A stretch of DNA of 64,000 nucleotides from Pseudomonas sp. MWU15-20650 (GTDB lineage Bacteria > Pseudomonadota > Gammaproteobacteria > Pseudomonadales > Pseudomonadaceae), in contig NZ_JALJFG010000020.1 in the NCBI RefSeq assembly GCF_023242475.1, positions 34,244 through 98,243 on the forward strand, read 5' to 3'. The translations under genes and the position numbers were made by a program. Of this stretch, positions 25,311 to 34,396 are shown in pieces. The stretch's first letter is position 1. Each line of letters opens with the position of its first letter. The notes under the pieces were generated by a model. That model was given only the letters and a program-made list of their open reading frames with translations. It made no database searches and had not been told where the DNA came from.

Positions 25311-26447
25311 TCAGGAATCGCGACGCAGGTCCGGCGGGATAGGCAGGTCCTTGAGCGGCTCCGGCCGCTTGCCCTTGCCGGCGCGGTATTGGCGGATCTG
25401 GTAGACATAGGCCAACACCTGCGCCACCGCCAGGTATAGCCCGGCAGGGATTTCCTGATCCAGATCCGTGGAGTAGAAAATCGAGCGCGCCAGTTCCGGC
25501 GATTCCAGTAGCAGAATGTCATTGGCCACGGCGATTTCGCGAATCTTCAGCGCGGTAAAGTCGCTGCCCTTGGCCAGCAACATCGGCGCGCCGCCCTTCT
25601 CCGGGTCGTACTTGAGGGCCACGGCGTAGTGGGTCGGGTTGGTGATGACCACATCGGCGTCGGGCACCGCCGCCATCATCTTGCGCTGGGACATTTCGCG
25701 CTGCAGTTGGCGAATGCGTTGCTTGACCTCGGGGCGGCCTTCCTGGTCCTTGTGCTCGTCGCGCACTTCCTGCTTGGTCATCAGCAGCTTCTTATGGCTT
25801 TCCCACAGCTGGATCGGCGCATCCACGGCGGCAATGATGATCAGCCCGCAGGCCATCCATAGCGCACTCCAGCCCACCACTTGCACACTGTGAATGATCG
25901 CCGACTCCAGCGGCTCATGGGCAATGCGAAGCAAGTCGTCGATGTCGGACGACAACACCGTCAGCGCTACAAACAGGATCAGGATAAATTTCGCCAGGGC
26001 CTTGAGCAGCTCCACCAACGCCTTGCCGGAGAACATGCGCTTGAGCCCGGGCCCCGGGTTCATGCGGCTGAACTTGGGCGCCATGCTGCCCGCCGCGAAC
26101 AGCCAGCCCCCCAGGGATACCGGCCCGATCAGCGCCGCCAACAGCAAGGTGATGAGCACCGGTTGTACCGCCAGGATCGCGATCTTGCCCGAATGCAGCA
26201 GGTACAGGCCCATGGCGCCAGGGCTCAACAGCACCTCGCGGGGCAGGGAGAAGTTGAGTTTCATCAACTCCATCAGGTCCAGCGCCAGGCCACCGCCGTA
26301 AATCAGCAGGCCACCGGCGCCGGCCAGCATGACGGCCAGGGTGTTGAGCTCTTTGGAGCGGGCGATCTCGCCCTTTTCCCGGGAGTCCTTTTTACGTTTC
26401 TCCGTGGGGTCTTCTGTTTTGTCCTGGCCACTCTCGCTCTCGGCCAT
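25311..26447 (-). CDS. flhB: Flagellar type III export switch protein FlhB
   Basis: 378 aa. Four membrane helices in the first 210 residues, then a cytoplasmic domain with the self-cleavage site NPTH at about 270-273 (VVITNPTHYAVALKYD). Autocleavage changes export from rod/hook to filament substrates, in concert with FliK. It is the last gene of the fliL-flhB operon, 3 bp after fliR. Normally flhA follows; here the cold-shock/REPIN insertion separates them. Confidence 0.96.
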   Translation of the reverse strand: MAESESGQDKTEDPTEKRKKDSREKGEIARSKELNTLAVMLAGAGGLLIYGGGLALDLMELMKLNFSLPREVLLSPGAMGLYLLHSGKIAILAVQPVLITLLLAALIGPVSLGGWLFAAGSMAPKFSRMNPGPGLKRMFSGKALVELLKALAKFILILFVALTVLSSDIDDLLRIAHEPLESAIIHSVQVVGWSALWMACGLIIIAAVDAPIQLWESHKKLLMTKQEVRDEHKDQEGRPEVKQRIRQLQREMSQRKMMAAVPDADVVITNPTHYAVALKYDPEKGGAPMLLAKGSDFTALKIREIAVANDILLLESPELARSIFYSTDLDQEIPAGLYLAVAQVLAYVYQIRQYRAGKGKRPEPLKDLPIPPDLRRDS

Positions 26448-26450
26448 GGC

Positions 26451-27236
26451 TCAACGCGCCCGTGCCAGATCACGTAAGAACTGCAAGGCGTCGACCGCCA
26501 GCGGTTGATACTGATTGAGAATGTCGGCCATGCCGATCCAGAAAATCCCCATGCCCAATACCAGGGTCAAGGGGAAACCAATCGAGAAAATGTTCAATTG
26601 CGGCGCCGCGCGGGTCATCACGCCAAAAGCGATGTTAACCACCAGCAAGGCGGTGATCGCCGGCAACACCAGCAACAAGGAGGCGCCTAGTACCCAACTG
26701 AGGCGACCGACCAATTCCCAGAAGTGGTTGACCACCAGCCCCGAGCCCACCGGCAAGGTGGTGAAGCTTTCAGTCATGACCTCAAACACGACCAAGTGGC
26801 CGTTCATCGACAGGAACAGCAGCGTCACCAGCATGGTCAGGAATTGCCCGATCACCGCCACCGACACGCCGTTGGTGGGGTCGACCATGGAGGCGAAGCC
26901 CATGCCCATCTGGATCGAGATGATCTGCCCGGCAATCACGAACGCCTGGAAGAACAAGGTGAGCGAAAACCCCAGCAACGCACCGATCAGGATCTGCTCG
27001 GCAATCAGCAACAGCGCACTGAGGTCCAGCGCATTCACCGGTGGCATCGGCGGCAGCCCGGGCACAATCACCACGGTAATGGCAAACGCGAAATACAAGC
27101 GGATACGCCGTGGCACCAAGGTCGTGCCGAACACCGGCATGGTCATCAGCACGGCGGTGACGCGAAACATCGGCAAGATGAAGGACGCCACCCAGGTGCT
27201 GATCTGGGTGTCGGTCAATGCCAGCACAGATTGCAT
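26451..27236 (-). CDS. fliR: Flagellar export gate protein FliR
   Basis: 261 aa, integral membrane, about six hydrophobic helices, with the conserved MPVFGTTLVPRRIRLYFAFA and QIISIQMGMGFASMVDP segments. With FliP and FliQ it forms the helical export gate. Spaced 4 bp after fliQ and 3 bp before flhB. Confidence 0.95.
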   Translation of the reverse strand: MQSVLALTDTQISTWVASFILPMFRVTAVLMTMPVFGTTLVPRRIRLYFAFAITVVIVPGLPPMPPVNALDLSALLLIAEQILIGALLGFSLTLFFQAFVIAGQIISIQMGMGFASMVDPTNGVSVAVIGQFLTMLVTLLFLSMNGHLVVFEVMTESFTTLPVGSGLVVNHFWELVGRLSWVLGASLLLVLPAITALLVVNIAFGVMTRAAPQLNIFSIGFPLTLVLGMGIFWIGMADILNQYQPLAVDALQFLRDLARAR

Positions 27237-27240
27237 CGGG

Positions 27241-27510
27241 TCAGCCGATCAACTGCGGAATACTGCCGTACAACTGCAGGATGTATTCCATAAAGGTGCG
27301 CACCAGCCACGGGCCGGCGACGATCAGGGTGATCAGCATCACCAGAAGGCGCGGCAGGAAGCTCAAGGTCTGTTCGTTGATCTGGGTCGCGGCCTGGAAC
27401 ATCGCGACCAGCAGGCCGACCAACAGGCTCGGCACCACCAGCACGGCAACCATCATGGTGGTCAGCCACAGCGCTTCACGGAACAGGTCGACTGCTACTT
27501 CTGGGGTCAT
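27241..27510 (-). CDS. fliQ: Flagellar export gate protein FliQ
   Basis: 89 aa, two membrane helices (about residues 16-37 and 52-75), starting MTPEVAVDLFREALW, with TQINEQTLSFLPRLL between them. Full family length. Between fliP and fliR with 4-bp spacers. Confidence 0.95.
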   Translation of the reverse strand: MTPEVAVDLFREALWLTTMMVAVLVVPSLLVGLLVAMFQAATQINEQTLSFLPRLLVMLITLIVAGPWLVRTFMEYILQLYGSIPQLIG

Positions 27511-27514
27511 AGCC

Positions 27515-28258
27515 CTATACCCCTCCGAAACTGCCGGCCAGGGTGCCGATAATCAGCGCCCAACCGTCCACCAGCACAAACAGCATGATCTTGAACGGCA
27601 ACGAAATGATCAGCGGCGAGAGCATCATCATCCCCATCGCCATCAGCACGCTCGCCACCACCAGGTCGATGATCAGGAACGGGATAAAAATCATGAAGCC
27701 GATCTGGAACGCCGTCTTCAATTCGGACGTCACGAACGCCGGTACCAGGATGGTCAGCGGCGCCTGATCCGGGGTGGCAATGTCGGTGCGCTTGGACAGG
27801 CGCATGAACAGCTCAAGGTCGCTGGAGCGGGTTTGCGACAGCATGAAGTCCTTGATCGGGCCCTGGGCCTTGTCGATCGCGTCCTGGGCCGTGAGTTTCT
27901 CGGCCAGGTACGGCTGCAGGGCTTGCTGGTTCACCTTGTCGAACACCGGCGCCATGATGAACAGCGTCAGGAACAGCGCCATGCCGGTGAGGATCTGGTT
28001 CGACGGCGTCTGTTGCAGGCCCAGGGCCTGGCGCAGGATCGAGAAGACGATGATGATCCGCGTGAAGCTGGTCATCAGCATCACAAACGCCGGGATAAAA
28101 CTCAGCGCGGTCATGATCAGCAGGATCTGCAGGCTGACCGAGTACTCCTGGGCGCCGGCGGCGTTGGTGCCCAGCGTGATCGCCGGGATCGACAACGGGT
28201 CGGCGGCCAGCACCATCGGCGCGGCCAGTAACAGCATGAGCGTCAATAAAACGCGCAT
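27515..28258 (-). CDS. fliP: Flagellar export gate protein FliP
   Basis: 247 aa. A cleavable signal peptide (MRVLLTLMLLLAAPMVLAAD) precedes four membrane helices with the signature SFTRIIIVFSILRQALGLQQ and FIPFLIIDLVVASVLMAMGM. FliP pentamers form the core of the export pore. The ATG overlaps the fliO stop by one base. Confidence 0.96.
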   Translation of the reverse strand: MRVLLTLMLLLAAPMVLAADPLSIPAITLGTNAAGAQEYSVSLQILLIMTALSFIPAFVMLMTSFTRIIIVFSILRQALGLQQTPSNQILTGMALFLTLFIMAPVFDKVNQQALQPYLAEKLTAQDAIDKAQGPIKDFMLSQTRSSDLELFMRLSKRTDIATPDQAPLTILVPAFVTSELKTAFQIGFMIFIPFLIIDLVVASVLMAMGMMMLSPLIISLPFKIMLFVLVDGWALIIGTLAGSFGGV

Positions 28259-28698
28259 TACTTCTTATCCTTCTGATCCTTGCCCAGCAACTCCATCAGG
28301 CGCTGGGCGAATTCTGGCGTGGCAGCCTCGGTCTTGGCCACCGCTACCGGCGACTTGAGCACGTGCAGCGGGGTGATACGGCCGGGCGTGATGCCGAGCA
28401 AAATCTGCTCGTCACCGACTTGCACCAGCACCAGCCGATCACGCGGGCCGAGGGCGCGCGAGCCGATCATCTCGATCACCTGGCCGTTGCCCGGGCCGAT
28501 GCGCTGCACGCGGCGCATCAACCAGGCCAGCACGAAGATCAAGCCAACCACGAGCAACAGGCCCAGCACCAACTGGGTCAATTGCCCGCCAATGCCGCTG
28601 CTGACGACCGGCGCCGCAGCCGCCGCTTGCGCGACCGGCTCGGCCGCCAGGGCGCTCAATGGCAGCGCCAGAAACAGTCCCGCCATCGAACACTTCAT
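28258..28698 (-). CDS. fliO: Flagellar biosynthesis protein FliO
   Basis: 146 aa. A signal-like N-terminus (LFLALPLSALAAEP) and a second hydrophobic helix (LVLGLLLVVGLIFVLAWL) precede a short basic cytoplasmic domain with RVQRIGPGNGQVIEMIGSR. FliO assists assembly of the FliP ring. An internal ATG at 28686 is possible. It is 1 bp after fliN. Confidence 0.92.
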   Translation of the reverse strand: MKCSMAGLFLALPLSALAAEPVAQAAAAAPVVSSGIGGQLTQLVLGLLLVVGLIFVLAWLMRRVQRIGPGNGQVIEMIGSRALGPRDRLVLVQVGDEQILLGITPGRITPLHVLKSPVAVAKTEAATPEFAQRLMELLGKDQKDKK

Positions 28699-28699
28699 C

Positions 28700-29167
28700 T
28701 CAGCGCAACTTCTTGATGCGTTCGCTCGGGCTGATCACGTCGGTCAGGCGGATGCCGAACTTCTCGTTGACCACCACCACCTCGCCATGGGCAATCAGCG
28801 TGCCGTTGACCAGCACGTCCAGCGGCTCACCGGCCAGGCGGTCCAGCTCGATCACCGAGCCCTGGTTAAGCTGCAACAGGTTGCGGATGTTGATTTCGGT
28901 GCTGCCCACTTCCATGGAGATCGATACCGGAATATCGAGGATCACATCCAGGTTCGGGCCGTCGAGGGTCACTGGGTCATTGTTCTTCGGCACGCTGCCG
29001 AATTCTTCCATGGACAGGCGGTTGCCGGCCGGTGCCGTGGCGGCGTCGGCGGCCAGCAGCGCGTCGATGTCGTCCTGGCCAACATCGCCGGTTTCTTCCA
29101 GGGCCGCGGCCCACTCATCAGCCAGGGCCTGGTCTTCGGCGGAAGTGTTTTCGTGTTCGGTAGCCAT
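28700..29167 (-). CDS. fliN: Flagellar motor switch protein FliN
   Basis: 155 aa. An acidic N-terminal extension (about 70 residues) precedes the SpoA/FliMN C-terminal domain: DIPVSISMEVGSTEINIRNL, LNQGSVIELDRLAGEPLDV, then VNEKFGIRLTDVISP. It builds the C-ring base with FliM and docks FliH-FliI. The ATG at 29167 has GAGGA six bases upstream; seven codons of open frame before it are not homologous. Confidence 0.95.
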   Translation of the reverse strand: MATEHENTSAEDQALADEWAAALEETGDVGQDDIDALLAADAATAPAGNRLSMEEFGSVPKNNDPVTLDGPNLDVILDIPVSISMEVGSTEINIRNLLQLNQGSVIELDRLAGEPLDVLVNGTLIAHGEVVVVNEKFGIRLTDVISPSERIKKLR

Positions 29168-29205
29168 TACATGTCCTCGGCGAAGCAAACAATCATAAAT
29201 AGGGA

Positions 29206-30174
29206 TCAGCGACGGTTGATCGGCTCAACCACTTGCAAAGCCAGGTTGCCTTTGTGGGAACCGAGCTTGACCTTGAATGACGGCACGCCGTTGGCGCGCA
29301 TGATCAGTTCTTCCGGCAATTCGACGGGGATAATGTCCCCGGGCGCCATGTGCAAAATATCCCGCAGGCGCAACTGGCGACGGGCCACGGTCGCGCTCAG
29401 CGGCACATCGACGTCCAGCAGGTCTTCGCGCAGGGCCTTGACCCAACGCTCGTCCTGATCGTCCAGGTCGGACTGGAAACCGGCGTCGAGCATCTCGCGC
29501 ACCGGCTCGATCATCGAATACGGCATGGTCACGTGCAGGTCGCCACCACCGCCATCGAGTTCGATGTGGAAGGTGGAAACGACGATGGCTTCACTGGGGC
29601 CGACGATGTTGGCCATGGCCGGGTTCACTTCCGAGTTGATGTACTCGAAATTGACTTCCATGATCGCCTGCCAGGCTTCCTTCAGGTCGATGAAGGCTTG
29701 CTCCAGCACCATGCGCACCACGCGCAGTTCGGTAGGGGTGAATTCACGCCCCTCGATCTTGGCGTGACGGCCATCGCCGCCGAAGAAGTTGTCCACCAGC
29801 TTGAACACCAGCTTGGCATCAAGGATGAACAGCGCGGTGCCGCGCAGCGGCTTGATCTTGACCAGGTTGAGGCTGGTGGGCACGTACAGCGAGTGCACGT
29901 ATTCACCGAACTTCATCACCTGCACGCCGCCCACCGCCACGTCCGCCGAGCGGCGCAGCATGTTGAACATGCTGATACGGGTGTAGCGCGCGAAACGCTC
30001 GTTGATCATCTCCAGCGTCGGCATGCGTCCACGGACGATGCGATCCTGGCTGGTCAGGTCATAACTTTTGACGCTGCCAGGATCGGCAGCCATTTCGGTC
30101 TGTACCAGACCATCGTCCACGCCATGCAGCAGCGCATCGATTTCATCCTGGGACAGCAGGTCTTGCACGGCCAT
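29206..30174 (-). CDS. fliM: Flagellar motor switch protein FliM
   Basis: 322 aa. The N-terminal CheY-P-binding peptide LLSQDEIDALLHGV is at residues 6-19. The CheC-like middle domain begins near IVRGRMPTLEMINERFAR, and the C-terminal SpoA domain ends the protein. Receives phospho-CheY and switches rotation. 9 bp after fliL. Confidence 0.96.
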   Translation of the reverse strand: MAVQDLLSQDEIDALLHGVDDGLVQTEMAADPGSVKSYDLTSQDRIVRGRMPTLEMINERFARYTRISMFNMLRRSADVAVGGVQVMKFGEYVHSLYVPTSLNLVKIKPLRGTALFILDAKLVFKLVDNFFGGDGRHAKIEGREFTPTELRVVRMVLEQAFIDLKEAWQAIMEVNFEYINSEVNPAMANIVGPSEAIVVSTFHIELDGGGGDLHVTMPYSMIEPVREMLDAGFQSDLDDQDERWVKALREDLLDVDVPLSATVARRQLRLRDILHMAPGDIIPVELPEELIMRANGVPSFKVKLGSHKGNLALQVVEPINRR

Positions 30175-30183
30175 GTCGTGATC

Positions 30184-30684
30184 CTACTGCAATACGAAGT
30201 TAGTGAAGAGCGCCTGCTCGACCACGACTTTGCCGAGCTCTTTCTGGGCCACTTCCTGCACGCTGGCAGTGACCTTCTGGCGCAGCATTTCCTGGCCGAC
30301 CGGAGTGGCCAGGCTGTCGAAGCTCTGCCCGGAGAACAGCATCACCAGGTTGTTGCGGATCACCGGCATGTGCACCTTGAGCGCATCCAGGTCCGCCTGG
30401 TTACGCGCCAGCAAGGTGATGCTCACCTGCAGGTAGCGTTGACGACCGTTCTGATTGAAGTTGGCCACAAAGGCCGGAAGCATCGGCTCGAAGATTGCCG
30501 GTTGCTTGACGTTACTGGCGGTTTCGGCGGCGGGTGCCGGCTTGCTCGCACCGCTGTGCATGATGTACCAGGTGCCACCAACCGAGGCACCGATGGCCAG
30601 GAGCAGGCCCAGCACAATCAACAGGATCAGCTTGAGCTTGCCTTTGCCTGCGGGTGGAGTTGCTGCGTCGTCGCTCTTCGCCAT
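30184..30684 (-). CDS. fliL: Flagellar basal body-associated protein FliL
   Basis: 166 aa. A cytoplasmic N-terminus, a single membrane helix (about residues 17-40, LKLILLIVLGLLLAIGASVG), then a periplasmic FliL domain ending VVEQALFTNFVLQ. It associates with the stators. First gene of the fliLMNOPQR-flhB operon, with a sigma-54 promoter 50 bp upstream. Confidence 0.95.
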   Translation of the reverse strand: MAKSDDAATPPAGKGKLKLILLIVLGLLLAIGASVGGTWYIMHSGASKPAPAAETASNVKQPAIFEPMLPAFVANFNQNGRQRYLQVSITLLARNQADLDALKVHMPVIRNNLVMLFSGQSFDSLATPVGQEMLRQKVTASVQEVAQKELGKVVVEQALFTNFVLQ

Positions 30685-30734
30685 GCCAATAATCCGTCAC
30701 TATTCGGGGATTCATAGATCTTCGGAAAGGCAAG

Positions 30735-30750
30735 AGCAAGTGTTATGCCA
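30735..30750 (-). promoter_or_regulatory. Sigma-54 promoter of fliL operon
   Basis: Minus strand TGGCATAACACTTGCT: TGGCAT-N5-TTGCT, a close match to TGGCAC-N5-TTGCA/T with GG and GC 10 bases apart. Expected class II, FleQ-dependent. Confidence 0.88.
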
Positions 30751-30801
30751 GAGTTGTCTGGAATGAAGGCAACCCACATTTGGATCTCTATTTGACTTAG
30801 G

Positions 30802-32127
30802 TCAGGCGTAATAGTCGACAGCGCTGGAGCCGATCACAGTTGAGGTCACTGGCGCTGCAACTTCAGCCACGTCAACGTGACTGTCAGTGTCAGCGCTATC
30901 ACCACGCCGACTGCTACTGCTCACGCCCCGCGCCTGGCCCTGCTGTTGCTGCTGCTCCTGCCCACGGGATTGGTCGGACACATTGACGTCCACCTGCCCC
31001 ATCCCCTGCTGGGCAAACATCTCCCGCAGGCGACCGGACTGGCTTTCCAGGGCCTCACGCACCACCGCATGCCCACTCATGAAGCTGACCTGCGCCTGCT
31101 GGTCTGCCGTCATGTTGACCTTGATATCCAGGCGCCCCAGCTCAGCCGGCTGCAACTGGATCTCCGCCGACTTGAGGTTGGCGCTGGACAAGTACATCAC
31201 GCGGTTGACCACCTCCTCGGTCCAGCCGCTCTGGTGCATGGCCAGCGGCGCATTCGCCACCGGCGGCAAGGCATTGGCGGTTTTCGGCGTGGCGGCCTGG
31301 GTCAGTGCAGCCAAGCGGTTGGCAAAATCATCGACGCGGGTGTCGCTGCTGGCGTCTTTCAGATCCTTGAGGCCACCCTCAATCAGCCCGCCGAAGGCTT
31401 TGTCGCCGCCCTGGTCAGTGCTGTCCTTGGCGGCTTGCTGGTCGACCATATTGGCCAGGCCGGCAGCAAAGTTCTGTGCGGCGGAGGGCTGATCCTGCGT
31501 CGGCGCTGCGGTTTTCTGCGGCGCCTGGCTGCTGGCCGACACGTGACCGCCCTGCTCCATCGCCAGGCGCACGGCCGGCATCGAGTCCAGGGGGTCGGCC
31601 TCCGGGTCGAAGGCCGGTTGCTTGGGATCGTCCGTAGCGGCGACAGGTGGCGCAACGAGCGGCTGGGCGTTGTCGTCTTTGGCGGCGACAGGTGCCGCAG
31701 TTTCCACCGGTACCGGAATAGGGACCGGCGTGACGGCGGCAACCACTGCCGGGTCGACGACGGGATCGACCGGAGGTTGCTGCGCTACAGACGGGTCGGC
31801 AGGTTTGTCGTCGTCGCTGCCGTCGGACTTGGCCGGCGACTTGGCAGGCAAGGGATTGCCGCTATCGGCAACCGCTGGCGTGCTGGCGGCAGGCTTGTCA
31901 TTGCTGGCAACCGGCTTGGAACTGGTGTCCGAAGGCTTGTCGCGGGTGACTTTCACCGGGCTGTCGTCGGTCTTCAGCGCTGGTTTCACGCTTTGGTTGG
32001 CAAACACTTGAGCGAAGCCAGGGCCCTTGTCGCGCGGGTCCACAGCCGCAACCGCAGGTGCAGCGGCAGGCGCTTGAGGCTTGGCCGCGGCGGCAGCCTG
32101 AAGGAGCGAATTGGGGGCGACTGGCAT
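30802..32127 (-). CDS. fliK: Flagellar hook-length control protein FliK
   Basis: 441 aa. A long low-complexity N-terminal ruler region (Ala, Pro, Asp, Lys rich) precedes the conserved C-terminal domain, recognised by SAEIQLQPAELGRLDIKVNM and SGRLREMFAQQGMGQVDVNV, and a Gln-rich stretch before the end. FliK measures hook length and triggers FlhB switching. The start is the ATG at 32127 (GGAGA nine bases upstream); the frame upstream holds a REP element and is not coding. A sigma-54 promoter lies 54 bp before it, so it is transcribed on its own. Confidence 0.93.
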   Translation of the reverse strand: MPVAPNSLLQAAAAAKPQAPAAAPAVAAVDPRDKGPGFAQVFANQSVKPALKTDDSPVKVTRDKPSDTSSKPVASNDKPAASTPAVADSGNPLPAKSPAKSDGSDDDKPADPSVAQQPPVDPVVDPAVVAAVTPVPIPVPVETAAPVAAKDDNAQPLVAPPVAATDDPKQPAFDPEADPLDSMPAVRLAMEQGGHVSASSQAPQKTAAPTQDQPSAAQNFAAGLANMVDQQAAKDSTDQGGDKAFGGLIEGGLKDLKDASSDTRVDDFANRLAALTQAATPKTANALPPVANAPLAMHQSGWTEEVVNRVMYLSSANLKSAEIQLQPAELGRLDIKVNMTADQQAQVSFMSGHAVVREALESQSGRLREMFAQQGMGQVDVNVSDQSRGQEQQQQQGQARGVSSSSRRGDSADTDSHVDVAEVAAPVTSTVIGSSAVDYYA

Positions 32128-32179
32128 AGGTAAAGGTCTCCACTGCACAGGGGGTCGGGGATGCAGTATTGGGAGCAGG

Positions 32180-32196
32180 AGCAAGAGTTGGGCCAA
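32180..32196 (-). promoter_or_regulatory. Sigma-54 promoter of fliK
   Basis: Minus strand TTGGCCCAACTCTTGCT: TTGGCCC-N5-TTGCT with correct -24/-12 spacing. Start of transcription expected about 40 bp before fliK. Confidence 0.85.
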
Positions 32197-32240
32197 GTCT
32201 GCGGGACAAGGACAAATGACAGGTAAAACACAGTCTAAAT

Positions 32241-32265
32241 GTGGAGCGGGCTTGCTCGCTCCCAC
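32241..32265. repeat. Single REP palindrome
   Basis: GTGGAGCGGGCTTGCTCGCTCCCAC-type palindrome between hptB and the fliK promoter, a variant arm without an inverted partner. Confidence 0.75.
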
Positions 32266-32302
32266 AGTTTGATCCGCACAGGACGGGTACAACTGTGGTG
32301 AT

Positions 32303-32647
32303 TCAGAGACCGAAGCGCTGCCTTTCCGACTCATACAGCGGCCGCACCAACGCAAACTCATGATCAATCTGGTCAACCAGCGCACCCAAGTCCGCCGTCA
32401 GCTCGACGGACTCCGCCTCCAGCCGCTGACACAAATACGCCAACCGCACCGCCCCAAGGTTGCCACTGCTGCCCTTGAAGCTATGGGCAATGCGCCCCAA
32501 CGCCTTGGCATCATCACGCGACTTGCGCAACGCCTCGACGCGCTTTTGCGAATCGTCCAGAAAGGTGTCAAGCAACTTGGGGTACTCAGCTTCCATGACG
32601 TCCTGCAAACCCAACAACACTTCAGGGTCCAGATGAATCTCAGCCAC
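32303..32647 (-). CDS. hptB: Histidine phosphotransfer protein HptB
   Basis: 114 aa, one Hpt domain with phospho-His H55 in IAHSFKGSSGNLG. In P. aeruginosa HptB takes phosphate from several hybrid kinases and passes it to HsbR, affecting biofilm and swarming. The start is GTG at 32647, seven bases after AAGGAG. It is 30 bp downstream of hsbR. The symbol rests on the hsbA-hsbR-hptB order. Confidence 0.9.
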   Translation of the reverse strand: MAEIHLDPEVLLGLQDVMEAEYPKLLDTFLDDSQKRVEALRKSRDDAKALGRIAHSFKGSSGNLGAVRLAYLCQRLEAESVELTADLGALVDQIDHEFALVRPLYESERQRFGL

Positions 32648-32677
32648 TTGCTCGCTCCTTGATCAAGAATCGGCGGA

Positions 32678-34396
32678 TTATGCCAGAGCCTTCCAGCAAA
32701 ACTCCACGCAGACACTGCGCCCGCCATCCGACCAGCGTACATCGCTGCTCAGTTGACGCACCAGGCTCAAGCCTCGGCCAGACAGACGGTCGATGTCCAG
32801 GGGCCGAGCCAGTACCTGCTCCACGTCAAACCCAGGGCCGCTGTCCTCGATGCGCAGCGTCATTTTGCCGCCCGTGTCGGTCGGTACCACGTGCACATGC
32901 ACTCGCACATAACCGTCATTCAATTGCGTGAGGCGCTCATTGCGCTGGCGGTAATAGTCGGCAAACCCACGCGCATCACGCTTGAGCCGTGAATCCAGGC
33001 CCAGCACGCCATGCTCCAGGGCATTGGAATACAGCTCGGCCATCACACTGTAAAGCGCCCCGCTCTGCTCGCGCAGGCCGTGGACCTCCAGGAGCAGTTG
33101 CAGCAAGTAAGGCAGCGGGTTGTAGTTTTTAAGGGTCTGCGCGCGAAACTCGAAACTCACCGACCAGTCCAGCGGGCAAGACTGGCCGCTGTCGGCATAC
33201 ATCGGCTCGACGGCCCGCAATGGCTGAGCGGCCTGCAAAGTGATCTCGACCATGCTGACGTCATCCCGTGCCTGGCCACGGAACGCCGCCAGGGCGCGCT
33301 CGATATCTTCGAAAAGGCGGTCGGGCACGCGATTGGTGGCAAACACCTGTTGCAAGCGCTCGGCGCCGAACAGTTGATCGTTAGCATTAGCCGTATCCAG
33401 CACACCGTCGGAGAGCAAAAACACTCGGTCGCCCAGGGCCATCGGCCAGACTTCCGTGCTGTCATCAAACGCCTCGGCCGATAGCACGCCCAGCGGCAAA
33501 TGCCGCGACACCAACGGCGTACGCTTACCCGTGGCGACTTCATGCACATAGCCTTCGGGCATGCCGCCGTTCCACACCTCCACCACACGCCGCTGGGCAC
33601 TGAGGCACAACAGGGTGGCGCAGCAGAACATGTCCACCGGCAGGATGCGCTTGAGCTTGGCATTCATCTCGCGCAAGGTTTGCGCCAGGCCATAGCCCTT
33701 GGCGGTCATGCCGTAGAACACCTCGGCCAGGGGCATGGCCCCGATGGCCGCAGGTAGGCCGTGCCCCGTAAAGTCGCCAAGCAACACGTGCATATCGCCA
33801 GACGGGGTATAGGCCGCCAGCAGCAAGTCGCCATTGAACAGCGCGTAGGGCGATTGCAGGTAGCGGATATTGGGCGCAGCGTTGATGCAGCCCGTATGGG
33901 CGACCTTGTCGAACACCGCCTTGGCCGCACGCTGCTCATGCAACAGGTAGTCGTGGTGCCTGGCGATCAGGTCACGCTGTTGCAATACTGTGGCCTGCAG
34001 GCGGCGCAGGCGGTCCATGGCGTTGATCTTCGCCGCCAGGATCACCTGGTTATAGGGCTTGGGCAGGAAGTCATCGCCGCCGGCATCCAGGCACTGGGCC
34101 AGGGCTTCGCTTTCGCGCAGCGAGGTGAGAAAGATGATCGGCACCAGCGCCTCGCCCGCCAACTGCTTGATCTGCCGCGCCGCCTCAAAGCCGTCCATCA
34201 CCGGCATAAGGGCGTCCATCAGCACCAACTGCGGCCGCTCGCGGGCAAATACCTCGACAGCTTGCGCGCCGTGGGTAGCAGTGAGCACCTGATGGCCCTG
34301 ACGCCGGATGATGGTCGACAGCAACAGCAAATCGGCGGCGCTGTCTTCGGCGATCAGGATCGTCAGTGGCTCAAGGACTGGGGCCAGGGCGCTCAA
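32678..34396 (-). CDS. hsbR: Response regulator HsbR (receiver, PP2C-type phosphatase, anti-sigma kinase domain)
   Basis: 572 aa. The receiver domain has D61 (VLMDALMPVMDGF). A SpoIIE/PP2C phosphatase domain (about 170-385) shows GDFTGHGLPAAIGAMPL and FLLSDGVLD, and a C-terminal HATPase_c domain (MAELYSNALEHGV, IEDSGPGF) resembles anti-sigma factor kinases. It phosphorylates or dephosphorylates HsbA depending on its own state. The start is TTG at 34396, overlapping the hsbA stop (TTGA); I see no better start, so translation appears coupled. Confidence 0.92.
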   Translation of the reverse strand: MSALAPVLEPLTILIAEDSAADLLLLSTIIRRQGHQVLTATHGAQAVEVFARERPQLVLMDALMPVMDGFEAARQIKQLAGEALVPIIFLTSLRESEALAQCLDAGGDDFLPKPYNQVILAAKINAMDRLRRLQATVLQQRDLIARHHDYLLHEQRAAKAVFDKVAHTGCINAAPNIRYLQSPYALFNGDLLLAAYTPSGDMHVLLGDFTGHGLPAAIGAMPLAEVFYGMTAKGYGLAQTLREMNAKLKRILPVDMFCCATLLCLSAQRRVVEVWNGGMPEGYVHEVATGKRTPLVSRHLPLGVLSAEAFDDSTEVWPMALGDRVFLLSDGVLDTANANDQLFGAERLQQVFATNRVPDRLFEDIERALAAFRGQARDDVSMVEITLQAAQPLRAVEPMYADSGQSCPLDWSVSFEFRAQTLKNYNPLPYLLQLLLEVHGLREQSGALYSVMAELYSNALEHGVLGLDSRLKRDARGFADYYRQRNERLTQLNDGYVRVHVHVVPTDTGGKMTLRIEDSGPGFDVEQVLARPLDIDRLSGRGLSLVRQLSSDVRWSDGGRSVCVEFCWKALA